Source: Levilactobacillus huananensis (lineage in GTDB: Bacteria; Bacillota; Bacilli; Lactobacillales; Lactobacillaceae). From it: a stretch of 40,426 nucleotides of DNA. The notes under the pieces were generated by a model. It was not told where the DNA came from and did not search any database. It saw only the letters and a list, made by a program, of their open reading frames with translations. The position numbers and the translations under genes were made by a program. The stretch is from NCBI RefSeq assembly GCF_003946145.1, contig NZ_RHOC01000015.1, positions 1-40,426 on the forward strand, written 5' to 3'. Positions within the stretch are counted from its first letter, which is position 1; every line of letters begins with the position of its first letter. Positions 1 through 8,501 of this stretch are shown here, piece by piece.

Positions 1-51
1 GAATACCGCGATGAAGCCGCTTAAGCAATACTAAAAATTATATTATTTCAA

Positions 52-66
52 CTGTCAACTTGACAG
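52..66. promoter_or_regulatory. 15-bp palindrome near window edge
   Basis: CTGTCAA and TTGACAG are perfect inverted 7-mers around one central base. It has the shape of a repressor half-site pair, but the gene it would serve lies outside the window or is not identifiable. The only nearby gene (174-530) points toward it from downstream, so its 5' end is far away. Function unknown. Confidence 0.25.
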
Positions 67-120
67 GGACTAGTGCATTCTGCAAAGTCGTTTTAATTTT
101 GACTATTATGGTGCCGAAAC

Positions 121-157
121 GTGGAACCTAAGGCAGTTTGCGAGCCTTATGTCCCAC
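121..157 (-). terminator. Possible hairpin terminator of the small secreted protein gene
   Basis: GTGG/CCAC and TAAGGC/GCCTTA pair around an internal loop, 17 bases past the stop codon at 174. There is no good U-run on the minus strand after the hairpin, so termination is only suggested by position. Confidence 0.3.
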
Positions 158-173
158 TCTCATCACATTTAGA

Positions 174-530
174 TTATTTAAGATTCAGAGCTTGGCCGTA
201 GACCCAATAACGCCGAGTGTGGTGCTTACTAATTGATCGGATTCGGTACCAATCATATTGTGTTCCTTGACTCGCCCGGCAGTCAATTTTCACTTTGGAA
301 CCAGCCTTGAGGTTTTCAAACTTCCAGTTGAAGACCTTAATGGTCTTATACTTACTGTGTGGTTGATGATTCGTCAGACTGAAGTGCTTGTAGTTCTTTT
401 TGATGGTGGCTAACCCGTGATAGTGATGATACGTAACTGCCCCGGTTAGGGAACTTGCTTGACTAGTGGTACTGATCCCCATAGTGCCGGTCAAGCCAAT
501 GATACCCAAGACGACTGCGACTTTTTTCAT
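174..530 (-). CDS. Small secreted protein of unknown function
   Basis: The 118-residue product starts with a Sec signal peptide (MKK, then a hydrophobic core to about residue 20, then TSQASS, suggesting cleavage near residue 26). The mature part of about 90 residues is basic and rich in His, Lys and Tyr, with the motif YDWYRIRSI and no Cys pair. Mature proteins of this kind (short, basic, exported, possibly wall-associated) are common in lactobacilli, but I do not recognise a named family. The start is supported by AAGGAGAGG at 540-548. It is transcribed alone; the neighbouring phosphatase gene on the same strand has its own terminator before this gene. Function is not inferred. Confidence 0.75.
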   Translation of the reverse strand: MKKVAVVLGIIGLTGTMGISTTSQASSLTGAVTYHHYHGLATIKKNYKHFSLTNHQPHSKYKTIKVFNWKFENLKAGSKVKIDCRASQGTQYDWYRIRSISKHHTRRYWVYGQALNLK

Positions 531-695
531 GAAACAAAACCTCTCCTTAAACCGTTGTTAATAGCACAATTTAACCATAACACAAATTTTAGAGGAACGT
601 TCAGTGAATGAAACTTTTTTTATCGAAACATAGTAATCGCTTAAATGGAGAGAACCTGAGGATGAAGTCATAGGATTCAGATCAGGTCAATTAAA

Positions 696-729
696 AGCCC
701 ACAATCCCTGATGATAGAGATTGTGGGCT
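696..729 (-). terminator. Rho-independent terminator of the phosphatase gene
   Basis: AGCCCACAATC (696-706) pairs perfectly with GATTGTGGGCT (719-729), with TTTT following on the minus strand. It lies 22 bases past the stop of the tyrosine phosphatase gene. Confidence 0.8.
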
Positions 730-751
730 GAAAATTAAGACTACCGCATGA

Positions 752-1678
752 TTATTTAGCTGGCGTGAGGTAGCTCGAACGCAGGTGCTTCAATTGCGTG
801 TTGGATAATCCCAGACCCTTGTGGAGGAAGTTATCCATGTTGCCGTACTTGGTGTTGATAGCCTTGTACATGGTGTTGAGGTAAGCCATCTTGACACCGT
901 TTTGAGCTTTGAAGTTGGCGATAACCGTTGGTGTTAGTTCCTTGCCTTGGGCCTTCCAACCAGCTTCTTGGCGCTTCAAGTTTTCTTTGTTGGTATTGAC
1001 CAGGTATGTATTGGACTTCAAGTAATCCTTGGCAATAGCCTTCTTGTTGAAGTTGAGGGCTGAGAGGACGAGGACGGTTCCCATACCGGCACGGTCCTTA
1101 CCCGCTGAACAGTGCCAGAGGACGGCCTTGTTCTTAGGATTCTTTAAGAGCTGGTGGAACAGGGACTTGTAAGCCTTACGTCCTTGTGCCGTGGTGATGG
1201 CGTCGTGATAGGACTTCTTCATCATCTTATCACCGGCATTTTTCTTGGAGAAGTCGGGGAAAGCCCCGAAGGATTTGAAGACATTAGCCTTGATGAGTTT
1301 CACGCCCTTCATCTTAACATCAGGGCTCTTTTGTTGTTCGATGACGGTCCGAAGGTCAACGTCGGTTGCCACGTGGTAAGTCTTGACGAGCTTCTTCTGA
1401 TCAGACTTTGATAATGTTGAAAGGCTGTTGGAACGAATGAGGCGGTGAGCCTTAATCTTTTGGCCTTTGCTGTTGATGTAGCCCCCAAGATCGCGGGCAT
1501 TGGAAGCGCCTTGAAGCTTAATATGGGTTGATTGTGACTTAGCAGCTTTCTTGACTCGCTTAGTGGTCTGAGTCGTCTTGGTTTTTGCGGCCGCCGTAAT
1601 CGACATTAAGGGTTGTTGCCAACCTAAGGTGGTGGTCAATAACAGGGCAGTTACTAGGGTACTCATTTGTTTTTTCAT
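752..1678 (-). CDS. Secreted tyrosine-protein phosphatase
   Basis: A 308-residue protein with an N-terminal signal peptide (residues 1 to about 31, ending near ITAAAK) followed by a Lys/Thr-rich linker. The catalytic domain carries NARDLGGY near residue 60, VDLRT near 107 and the P-loop HCSAGKDRAG, in which Cys190 and Arg196 fit the CX5R signature. This arrangement is that of the Y_phosphatase3 (PtpB/LipA-like) family, which dephosphorylates phosphotyrosine and sometimes phosphoinositides. The enzyme would act outside the cell or at the wall. The start is fixed by GAGGAGGAG just upstream of ATG 1678. It is monocistronic with its own terminator. The substrate is unknown. Confidence 0.85.
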   Translation of the reverse strand: MKKQMSTLVTALLLTTTLGWQQPLMSITAAAKTKTTQTTKRVKKAAKSQSTHIKLQGASNARDLGGYINSKGQKIKAHRLIRSNSLSTLSKSDQKKLVKTYHVATDVDLRTVIEQQKSPDVKMKGVKLIKANVFKSFGAFPDFSKKNAGDKMMKKSYHDAITTAQGRKAYKSLFHQLLKNPKNKAVLWHCSAGKDRAGMGTVLVLSALNFNKKAIAKDYLKSNTYLVNTNKENLKRQEAGWKAQGKELTPTVIANFKAQNGVKMAYLNTMYKAINTKYGNMDNFLHKGLGLSNTQLKHLRSSYLTPAK

Positions 1679-1870
1679 CTTACAAACTCCTCCTCTTTGC
1701 TTGGGTACAGGTTAAGGATACGCGGTAGATGTAAAGACTAGATGTTGATTGTGTAAAGTTCAGGTTGATAACCAATTCGAGTATTATAACGTTTATAAAA
1801 GGCCAAGTTTATTCAGGCAGACTTAACTACTCGTGAGCGTATAATTAATTTCAAACTGGAGGTGTTCGTC

Positions 1871-2479
1871 ATGAAACGAGCTTTAGTGATGCTGTATCCA
1901 GGATTTTGTAATTTTGAAATTTCGGCTTTAACTGAGATCTTGGCCTTTCAAGAGAGTGAATGGTCGCTGACGACGGTTGGGGCTGACCGACAATTATATG
2001 CAGGAGAGGACCATCTACAAGTCATGGCACAACAGGCATTCACCCAGGTGAATCCGCTGGAGGTTGACTTGTTGATTCTGCCGGGGATTGATAACTATCA
2101 TATTCCATTAGCGGATCCACGAAATATTGCCTTTTTGGCGCAACTAAATGTTGCCCCCGCACAGCGACCAATTATTGCTTCCATGTCCTCGTCACCGATT
2201 CTCTTAGCCAAAGCTGGATTGTTGGATAAGACCAAATTCACGGGTGGCATATTTGAAGAAACCTATGACCGCAATCCGTTTATTCCAAAGCACAATCTGG
2301 TTCGTGAGCCTGTCGTCACTGATAATGGAATCATCACGGCGAGTTTTCAATTCTTTCGGGAATTTGCAATCACAGCAGCCCGAGCCTGCGGCATAGAAGT
2401 CGGCGATCGCGCATTCGAACCTGCACGAACAGATCGTCCCTATACGGCGGCGGAATTGACGTTTCACCTGCCAAAGTAA
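1871..2479 (+). CDS. DJ-1/PfpI family protein lacking the nucleophilic cysteine
   Basis: A 202-residue class I glutamine amidotransferase-like (DJ-1/PfpI) protein. It begins ALVMLYPGFCNFEISAL, matching the family's first strand and conserved acidic residue (Glu17), and has LLILPGIDN in the middle. At the nucleophile elbow the usual A(I/V)C(x)G is IASMSSSP, so the catalytic Cys is Ser (about residue 106). The following LLAKAGLL is typical. I chose ATG 1871 because GGAGGT at 1858-1863 is 7 bases upstream; a GTG at 1862 would overlap that site. DJ-1 members include chaperones, glyoxalases and amidase-like proteins. Without the Cys, a glyoxalase III or protease activity is unlikely. The real function is unknown. 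Confidence 0.8.
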   Translation: MKRALVMLYPGFCNFEISALTEILAFQESEWSLTTVGADRQLYAGEDHLQVMAQQAFTQVNPLEVDLLILPGIDNYHIPLADPRNIAFLAQLNVAPAQRPIIASMSSSPILLAKAGLLDKTKFTGGIFEETYDRNPFIPKHNLVREPVVTDNGIITASFQFFREFAITAARACGIEVGDRAFEPARTDRPYTAAELTFHLPK

Positions 2480-2483
2480 AGTG

Positions 2484-2518
2484 AAAGCCCCGGCGCGTCG
2501 TTTCGTGTGCGGGGCTTT
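2484..2518. terminator. Bidirectional terminator
   Basis: AAAGCCCCG (2484-2492) pairs with CGGGGCTTT (2510-2518) between the convergent DJ-1-like and GST-like genes, with T on one side and A on the other. It probably serves both transcripts. Confidence 0.8.
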
Positions 2519-2531
2519 TATCGTACCTATC

Positions 2532-3170
2532 CTATTTGGATTCTAGCGAGTGTGGCCGTCCTTCCTGCTGTAAAACGCGTTGGACGGCTGGGCGTTCCCG
2601 CATGGTTGCGTCAAAGGCCTTCAGCCAAGGGAAGTTGTCGAAAGAATAGTGCAGGCGTTGCATCCAGTTGGTCATGACAAACAGGTAGGGGTCAGCAATG
2701 GAAAAATCCCAACCCAGTAAGTATGGGCCACGATCGGACAGCCGCTTTTCGACATAGTCCAGGCGAGGGTGTACCCGCGTCCAAACGCGTTCTTTGGTCT
2801 CTGGTGTGTTAGGAAGCCAGTTACCATAACGAGCTGGCGAGATGAAATTTTTATGGAGTTCAGTTGCAATGTAGTTCAACCAGACCCGCTGTTCCCAGTA
2901 GTCTGAGGTATTATACGGCGGGAGTGGGGATGGTTGGGCCAACGTGCCAATGACTTCTAAGATGACGGCACATTCCGTTAGTAAGGACTGATCATCGATC
3001 TGTAGCGCAGGGACATAGGACTTGGGGTTCAGTTGATTGTAATTGCCTTGTGACCATGTTTTTTCATCCAAGTCGACTTTCTCCAAGTGATAAGGTAATC
3101 CGAGCTCTTCTAACAAGATGTGGGGTGCCAATGAACTTGCCCCGGGGGCATAAAATAAGGTTAATTTCAT
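2532..3170 (-). CDS. Glutathione S-transferase fold protein
   Basis: A 212-residue protein with a thioredoxin-like N-terminal domain ([18 protein letters not shown], then NPKSYVPAL with the cis-Pro, and LTECAVILE as the usual glutathione gamma-glutamyl site) and an all-helical C-terminal domain containing [14 protein letters not shown], the conserved GST N-capping region. In beta-class bacterial GSTs the first motif reads ACSL with Cys10; here the position is Ser. The start ATG 3170 follows AAAGGAGT at 3181-3188; an in-frame GTG at 3182 overlaps that site. Lactobacilli often import rather than make glutathione, so the substrate is uncertain. It is monocistronic, and no regulation can be seen. 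Confidence 0.85.
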   Translation of the reverse strand: MKLTLFYAPGASSLAPHILLEELGLPYHLEKVDLDEKTWSQGNYNQLNPKSYVPALQIDDQSLLTECAVILEVIGTLAQPSPLPPYNTSDYWEQRVWLNYIATELHKNFISPARYGNWLPNTPETKERVWTRVHPRLDYVEKRLSDRGPYLLGWDFSIADPYLFVMTNWMQRLHYSFDNFPWLKAFDATMRERPAVQRVLQQEGRPHSLESK

Positions 3171-3545
3171 GACTGAACACACTCCTTTAGTGAACGTAAG
3201 CCAAGTATAGCGGAGGAATTCGAGATCTTCTAAACAAGTGACCTTGGTTAGGAAAATGACACGCCAAAATATGAACGCGGCAAAGCGACCTTAATGTGGA
3301 CCTATATAAGTCTAATAAGAGGGACTCATTGGATTGTTGCCGTTGTTTTTTGGATCAAACCGCTGGCTTTGATTCACCTGACAGTGATGGTTTCTTTTTT
3401 TCGTGAGGAGCACATTAGCGACGGCGGAGACAATCTGGTTCGCGATATAAGCACAGCGCAAAGGCCACGCTTCCGCATCTGACTGATGATTATGAAAGGT
3501 TAGTGGTGACAAGCCAAACTACTGCGAAAACGCGCACGCTTCTGG
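3171..3545. other. Gene-free stretch
   Basis: This stretch separates the GST-like gene from the candidate RNA. It contains only short overlapping reading frames with no ribosome binding site or recognisable product. It should hold the promoter of the minus-strand GST-like gene, but I could not pick one confidently. Confidence 0.5.
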
Positions 3546-3738
3546 TATACTGGGCTCAAGTTGGTTGCCAACAATCATGTCGAGACCGGGTGTCGTTCGT
3601 CAGGTCTGGAACCGCGGTATCGGTGACTTAGCAACTAATTTAAGGGATTGAGCGCCGAGTCAGACAGAGGATAAATTAAATCCGGCGTGTGCCTTCCATT
3701 CCGATTACATTGTTTTTGAGCGGGATGAAAGGCACACG
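3546..3738 (+). ncRNA. Candidate structured RNA upstream of phosphoketolase
   Basis: An extended -10 element TGGTATACT (3543-3551) predicts a start near 3558. From exactly that base a helix can form: 3558-3568 pairs continuously with 3631-3641 (11 pairs, two of them G-U). It encloses smaller hairpins AGACC/GGTCT (3583-3587/3603-3607) and ACCG/CGGT (3611-3614/3621-3624). Further on, 3686-3703 and 3721-3738 form an 18-bp stem with one mismatch and one G-U. There is no good U-run after 3738, so the 3' end is unknown and the transcript may run on toward the phosphoketolase gene. It does not match tmRNA, RNase P RNA, SRP RNA or the end-to-end pairing of 6S RNA as I know them. Confidence 0.4.
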
Positions 3739-3791
3739 GGAGGACGGTTAAAATCGTCTAAAATCCAACTTTTTCATAATTGGATCGTATC

Positions 3792-3822
3792 AATTTTCAA
3801 AAAGGTTGACTTTTTGAAAATT
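3792..3822. promoter_or_regulatory. Perfect 13-bp inverted repeat over the phosphoketolase promoter
   Basis: AATTTTCAAAAAG (3792-3804) and CTTTTTGAAAATT (3810-3822) are exact reverse complements around GTTGA. The repeat covers the -35 box at 3806-3811, the classic place for a repressor operator. No regulator gene lies next to it. It does not fit the catabolite-response (cre) consensus. Confidence 0.6.
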
Positions 3823-3833
3823 ATTGGTATCAT
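3806..3833 (+). promoter_or_regulatory. Phosphoketolase promoter
   Basis: -35 TTGACT (3806-3811), 16-base spacer, -10 TATCAT (3828-3833). Start of transcription is expected near 3840, giving a leader of about 73 bases. Confidence 0.7.
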
Positions 3834-3912
3834 TAAGGACATAAATTGACCTCTAATAACTCGGGTTAATTCTAGTAGAAGTTTGCGACCAAGACGAAGG
3901 AGTGTAAAATTC

Positions 3913-6372
3913 ATGACAGTAGATTACGATTCCAAGTCATACTTGGAAAAAGTTGACGCCTGGTGGCGTGCTACAACGTACCTCTCAGGTGGAATGATTT
4001 TTCTGAAGGACAATCCATTGTTCTCAGTAACCAATACACCGATCAAAAAAGAAGACGTTAAAGTTAAGCCTATCGGACACTGGGGGACTATTTCAGGACA
4101 AACCTTCCTGTATGCCCACGCCAACCGTTTAATCAACAAGTACGGCTTGAACATGTTCTATATTGGTGGTCCCGGTCATGGTGGCCAAGTTATGGTTACG
4201 AACTCATACTTGGATGGTACCTACACGGATGCTTACCCTGAAATTACGCAAGATCTCGAAGGTATGGCCCGTCTTTACAAGCGGTTCTCATTCCCTGGTG
4301 GAATTGGTTCCCACATGACGGCCCAAACGCCTGGTTCCCTTCACGAAGGTGGAGAACTTGGTTACTCATTGTCCCACGCAATTGGTGCCGTATTAGACAA
4401 CCCAGACCAAATCGGCTTCACTGTCGTTGGTGATGGGGAAGTTGAAACGGGTCCTGCAATGACTGCATGGAACTCCATCAAGTTCTTGAACCCTAAGAAT
4501 GATGGTGCTGTATTACCTATCTTGGACGTTAACGGATTCAAGATCTCTAACCCAACTATCTTCTCACGGATGAGCGACGATAAAGTTGCGAAGTTCTTTG
4601 AAGGTCTGGGCTGGTCACCTCGTTTCATCGAAAACGATGACATCCATGACTACATGACTTACCATGAAAAGGCAGCTGCGGTCTTTGACCAAGCAATTGC
4701 TGATATCAAGCAAATCCAAAAAGACGCCCGTGAAAACGGCAAGTACGAAGATGGTACTATCGCCCCATGGCCAGTTATCATCGCTCGCTTACCAAAGGGT
4801 TGGGGTGGTCCTACACACAACCCAGCTGGCGAACCTATTGAAAACTCATTCCGTGCCCACCAAGTGCCGCTTGGCTTGAGCCAGAATAACTTCGATGAAC
4901 TACCAGAATTTGAAGACTGGATGAACTCATACAAGCCAGCCGAATTATTCAATGCTGATGGAACATTGAAGGCAGAAGTCGCTGACTTCGCCCCTAAGGG
5001 TGACAAGCGGATGGCTGCTAACCCAATCGCCAATGGTGGTCGCGCTCGTGGCGAAAAGCCAGAAACGTTAGACTTACCTAACTGGAAAGACTACGCTAAC
5101 GACATCAACGAATCTAACCGTGGAACGAACTTGCCAGATGGCAACAAGAACATGGATATGAACGTTCTGTCAACCTTCTTCGCTGGCGTTGCCACGAAGA
5201 ACCCATCATCATTCCGTCTCTTCGGACCTGATGAAACGATGTCTAACCGTCTTTGGGAAATGTTCAAGATTACGAACCGTCAATGGATGAGTGAGGTCAA
5301 GGAACCAAATGACCAATACGAAGCTCCAGAAGGTCGTATCTTGGATGCGCAATTATCAGAACACCAAGCTGAAGGTTGGCTTGAAGGTTACACCTTAACT
5401 GGTCGTACCGGTGTGTTCACGTCATACGAATCCTTCTTACGAGTTGTTGATTCAATGACGACGCAACACTTCAAGTGGATTCGTCAAGCTGCTGCAGAAC
5501 CATGGCGGAATGACTACCCATCATTGAACTTAATCTCAACTTCAACTGTGTTCCAACAAGACCACAATGGTTACACTCACCAAGACCCAGGTATGTTGAC
5601 TCACTTGGCTGAAAAGAAGTCTGACTTTGTTCGTCAGTACCTCCCAGCCGATGGGAACACGCTCTTGGCTGTCTTTGACCGGGCATTCACTGACCGTCAA
5701 AAGGTTAACCACATCGTCGCTTCTAAGCAACCACGTCAACAATGGTTCTCAGTCGACGAAGCTGAAGAATTGGCTACTGAAGGTATCAAGGCAATCGACT
5801 GGGCTTCCACTGTTGCTGAAGGTGAAGATGCAGATATCGTCTTCGCTTCTGCCGGTGTTGAACCAACCATCGAAACCTTGGCTACTGTTGACTTGATCAA
5901 CGATGCCTTCCCAGCGGTTAAGATGCGTTATGTCAACGTTGTTGAATTACAACGTCTACAAAAGAAGAACGGCCCTCTGAACGCAGAACGTGCCTTGTCT
6001 GATGACAAGTTTGCTTCTCTGTTCGGTGAATCCGGCACCCCAGTTGTCTTTGGGTTCCATGGATACGAAGACTTAATCGAATCCGTATTCTACGAACGTC
6101 AACACTTAGGCTTACATGTTCACGGTTACCGTGAAGATGGGGATATCACGACTGCCTACGACATGCGTGTATACTCCGAATTAGACCGTTTCCACCAAGC
6201 TAAGGATGCTGTTAACACCTTGATTGCCAAGGGAGTTATCGACGAAGCTGCCGGTAAGGCCTTCGACAAGAAGATGGATGACATCTTAGCTAAGCATTTC
6301 AAGGTTACCCGTGACGAAGGTCGCGATATTGAAGAATTTACGAAGTGGCAATGGACGCCATTAAAGAAGTAA
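3913..6372 (+). CDS. xpkA: Xylulose-5-phosphate/fructose-6-phosphate phosphoketolase
   Basis: An 819-residue thiamine-diphosphate enzyme that uses phosphate to split xylulose 5-phosphate into acetyl phosphate and glyceraldehyde 3-phosphate. It is the central step of heterolactic pentose and hexose fermentation in the cytosol. The sequence shows the family's N-terminal [16 protein letters not shown] and SFPGGIGSH motifs, the ThDP/Mg motif [11 protein letters not shown] followed by a conserved Asn, and the C-terminal EFTKWQW ending. Length matches the family. ATG 3913 follows GAAGGAG (3896-3902); an upstream in-frame TTG has no site. Codon use is strongly biased, consistent with high expression. 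It is monocistronic, flanked by its own promoter with an inverted repeat and a strong terminator. I did not try to separate X5P-only from dual specificity. Confidence 0.97.
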   Translation: MTVDYDSKSYLEKVDAWWRATTYLSGGMIFLKDNPLFSVTNTPIKKEDVKVKPIGHWGTISGQTFLYAHANRLINKYGLNMFYIGGPGHGGQVMVTNSYLDGTYTDAYPEITQDLEGMARLYKRFSFPGGIGSHMTAQTPGSLHEGGELGYSLSHAIGAVLDNPDQIGFTVVGDGEVETGPAMTAWNSIKFLNPKNDGAVLPILDVNGFKISNPTIFSRMSDDKVAKFFEGLGWSPRFIENDDIHDYMTYHEKAAAVFDQAIADIKQIQKDARENGKYEDGTIAPWPVIIARLPKGWGGPTHNPAGEPIENSFRAHQVPLGLSQNNFDELPEFEDWMNSYKPAELFNADGTLKAEVADFAPKGDKRMAANPIANGGRARGEKPETLDLPNWKDYANDINESNRGTNLPDGNKNMDMNVLSTFFAGVATKNPSSFRLFGPDETMSNRLWEMFKITNRQWMSEVKEPNDQYEAPEGRILDAQLSEHQAEGWLEGYTLTGRTGVFTSYESFLRVVDSMTTQHFKWIRQAAAEPWRNDYPSLNLISTSTVFQQDHNGYTHQDPGMLTHLAEKKSDFVRQYLPADGNTLLAVFDRAFTDRQKVNHIVASKQPRQQWFSVDEAEELATEGIKAIDWASTVAEGEDADIVFASAGVEPTIETLATVDLINDAFPAVKMRYVNVVELQRLQKKNGPLNAERALSDDKFASLFGESGTPVVFGFHGYEDLIESVFYERQHLGLHVHGYREDGDITTAYDMRVYSELDRFHQAKDAVNTLIAKGVIDEAAGKAFDKKMDDILAKHFKVTRDEGRDIEEFTKWQWTPLKK

Positions 6373-6399
6373 TTCTCTTTAATTAAAAAGTAATCAAAG

Positions 6400-6433
6400 A
6401 GAGGCCCCACTCAGCAATGAGTGGGGCCTCTTT
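6400..6433 (+). terminator. Terminator of xpkA
   Basis: AGAGGCCCCACTCA (6400-6413) pairs perfectly with 6418-6431 around a GCAA tetraloop, followed by a short T run. It lies 27 bases past the stop. Confidence 0.9.
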
Positions 6434-6712
6434 GCGATCTCAGGGTGATCGTCTGGTGTCTAAGACTGCCGGAGTGATTTCGGCTCGTTACAAGGAAGGG
6501 GGGGCGATTAAGCGGATCACGTGCGGCTGTTATTAGACGATCGTTGGTTTTTGACCGTGTCGTCCGTGATAATATTGTTTTTGTATGGGTTGTGTAAATG
6601 ATAGGTAAACGTTGATATAACGGTATTTGTAAGCCGTTTTAGTAGGCGTCACTCACCTCATCTGTTAAGGTTGGACCAGCAACTTAAGGATAGATGTAGG
6701 AGGATGAAAAGC

Positions 6713-6874
6713 ATGCAACGGCACGCGTTAGTTGGGACATTATTTATTGGATTAGGGATTGTGACGATGATCGGTGGATTCTTTTTATCGGATACAGTCG
6801 CCTCGTTAACGGCGTTGGTCGGATTCTGTCTGGTGGTTTTTAGTCAGAATCTTGGTGGCGCCCACCCCAGATAA
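6713..6874 (+). CDS. Small two-helix membrane protein
   Basis: A 53-residue product with two hydrophobic segments (about residues 6-23 and 28-43) joined by a short SDTVAS turn, and a short polar tail. The start is ATG 6713, nine bases after AGGAGG (6698-6703); the ATG at 6704 abuts that site and the TTG at 6671 has none. It precedes the diguanylate cyclase gene by 210 bases with no clear terminator between, only a weak 7-bp hairpin at 6880-6896. No family recognised; it could be an accessory or toxin-like peptide, but nothing supports a function. Confidence 0.5.
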   Translation: MQRHALVGTLFIGLGIVTMIGGFFLSDTVASLTALVGFCLVVFSQNLGGAHPR

Positions 6875-7084
6875 GGGGAAACCGAATGATTCGGTTAGAA
6901 AGATTTATGGTTAACCTGCAAACCCAATATTACTATGAGAATATTTACAGCTAACAACACTTACCCCATTCTGACTATAGTTTTCTTCTTGTAAAGCGTC
7001 TATATTACTATATAGGTGTGCCTTATTGGCGGACGATCCGGCTGAGATGCTGGGATTATTCTTAAGAGAAGAAGGGTTTTAGCA

Positions 7085-8215
7085 ATGACATGGTCCCACT
7101 GGCAAGTTCCACCTTTCGTCACGGGCGTATTCTTTATTCTAGGCGTATTGACCCTCTATTGGGTGACGTACAACTGGCTAGTTTCCTGGGTCCATCAGCG
7201 ACGCTTCAAGGTTACCGATGACGTGGTGAATACCTGGTACGGCGTCATTTATATGTTAGTCTTTGTTTTTAGTATTCAAACACTTGTGACTGGCACGAGT
7301 ATGTCCTGGCAATTTATGAATTTTCAATTGATTGCTGTGATCTTCTGTGCGTATTTTCTAAATATTCATGTTTCCTATTACTTTTTTCTACCAATCGTGT
7401 TGATTTACATGCTCTTTAATGGGTCCATTTATTATTGGCAATCTTGGGCACATGCGCTCACACTCATGACTTTTTTCTGGGTGCTTAATGAGACACGGGT
7501 AAAGTGCCACAGCCATCGAGACTCACTATTGCTATACTTGTTGGTCACGATTCCCTTTGGGGGATTGTTGTGGTTCTGGATGAAGCTGAAGTTCAATTTT
7601 TCATGGGCCGTTTTTGGAGAAGAATGGCTCTACCTGGTTATTTTTGAGGTGTTGTTGTATCTCTATGTCACAATGTTAGCGCATGATAGCGAACTTAAAG
7701 TTCGTTTGGCGCGTTTTGCCAGTCATGATGCATTGACGCAAACCAAAAACTTTGCTGCTTACACGGATGCGATGGATGACTACTTTCATCGCAGTCGAGC
7801 AGATGACCAGCCACTTTCAATGATGATGTTTGACATTGACCACTTTAAGCAATTTAACGATACTTATGGGCATTCCGTAGGTGATTTGGTTCTACGAGAG
7901 GTTGCAACGACTGTTCAGACCGTGCTGGATGCTAATGACTTACCGGCAACCTTCTATCGAACGGGGGGCGAGGAGTTTAACGTTCTCTTTCCTGGTACAG
8001 AAGTTGCGGCGACAAAGCCAGTCGTCGACCAAATATTTGCGGCAATTAATCACCTTGAGATTCAAGCTGATGACCATAAGTTCAATGTGACTATTTCGGT
8101 CGGTGTCTCGGCGGTCGTCAGAGATGATCGGTCACCGCTCGATTTCTATAACCGTGTTGATCGTAATCTGTATCATTCGAAGCGCCATGGTCGGATGCAA
8201 ATTACGGTGGCTTAA
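7085..8215 (+). CDS. Membrane-bound GGDEF diguanylate cyclase
   Basis: A 376-residue protein. Residues 1-200 contain about six hydrophobic segments, a membrane sensor of unknown type. Residues 205-375 are a GGDEF domain: HDALTQTKN, then FDIDHFKQFND (249-259) with the metal-binding Asp, and the active-site loop GGEEF (294-298). These residues predict synthesis of cyclic di-GMP from two GTP at the inner face of the membrane. The inhibitory I-site RxxD expected nine to six residues before GG reads DLPA, so product feedback is probably absent. A weak AAGAAGGG site lies before ATG 7085. No EAL or HD-GYP phosphodiesterase and no PilZ gene is in the window. The signal sensed is unknown. Confidence 0.9.
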   Translation: MTWSHWQVPPFVTGVFFILGVLTLYWVTYNWLVSWVHQRRFKVTDDVVNTWYGVIYMLVFVFSIQTLVTGTSMSWQFMNFQLIAVIFCAYFLNIHVSYYFFLPIVLIYMLFNGSIYYWQSWAHALTLMTFFWVLNETRVKCHSHRDSLLLYLLVTIPFGGLLWFWMKLKFNFSWAVFGEEWLYLVIFEVLLYLYVTMLAHDSELKVRLARFASHDALTQTKNFAAYTDAMDDYFHRSRADDQPLSMMMFDIDHFKQFNDTYGHSVGDLVLREVATTVQTVLDANDLPATFYRTGGEEFNVLFPGTEVAATKPVVDQIFAAINHLEIQADDHKFNVTISVGVSAVVRDDRSPLDFYNRVDRNLYHSKRHGRMQITVA

Positions 8216-8250
8216 CACTGAATTCGTCACGATAATATTAGGCGAAATCA

Positions 8251-8294
8251 TAAAGGAGCGTCGATTCCAGGTCATTGGAATCGACGCTCCTTTA
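8251..8294. terminator. Terminator of the diguanylate cyclase gene
   Basis: A perfect 19-bp stem (8251-8269 with 8276-8294) around a 6-base loop, 35 bases past the stop. It is flanked by AAA and TTT, so it may work in both directions. Confidence 0.85.
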
Positions 8295-8455
8295 GGTTGC
8301 CGTGATCGGCAGTGTGCCTGATTGTCGGTGGGAACATGGGTCATTCATCATGGTTGCGCAATTGTGATTGGTGAGGTGGATTTTCGAGTTGCCATGCCTA
8401 CAGGGTTCGAGTAGCCCATTTATAACGACAATCGTATGCTGAATTTAGGATAACG

Positions 8456-8492
8456 AAACCAGGACCACTCTGCAAGAGAGTGGTCCTGGTTT
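8456..8492 (-). terminator. Terminator of the WxL operon
   Basis: A perfect 16-bp stem (8456-8471 with 8477-8492) right after the stop of the last WxL gene. A-tract on one side and T-tract on the other. Confidence 0.85.
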
Positions 8493-8501
8493 TAGGTGAA
8501 C

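Noticed and set aside
3294-3512. Overlapping short frames between the GST-like gene and xpkA
   Set aside because: No ribosome binding site, odd composition, no family. The region reads as non-coding.
3546-3738. tmRNA, RNase P RNA, SRP RNA or 6S RNA
   Set aside because: The hallmark sequences and overall pairing of those RNAs are not present; the 5' end pairs internally instead of with the 3' end.
3792-3822. Catabolite-response (cre) site at the xpkA promoter
   Set aside because: The repeat lacks the central CG and the spacing of the cre consensus.
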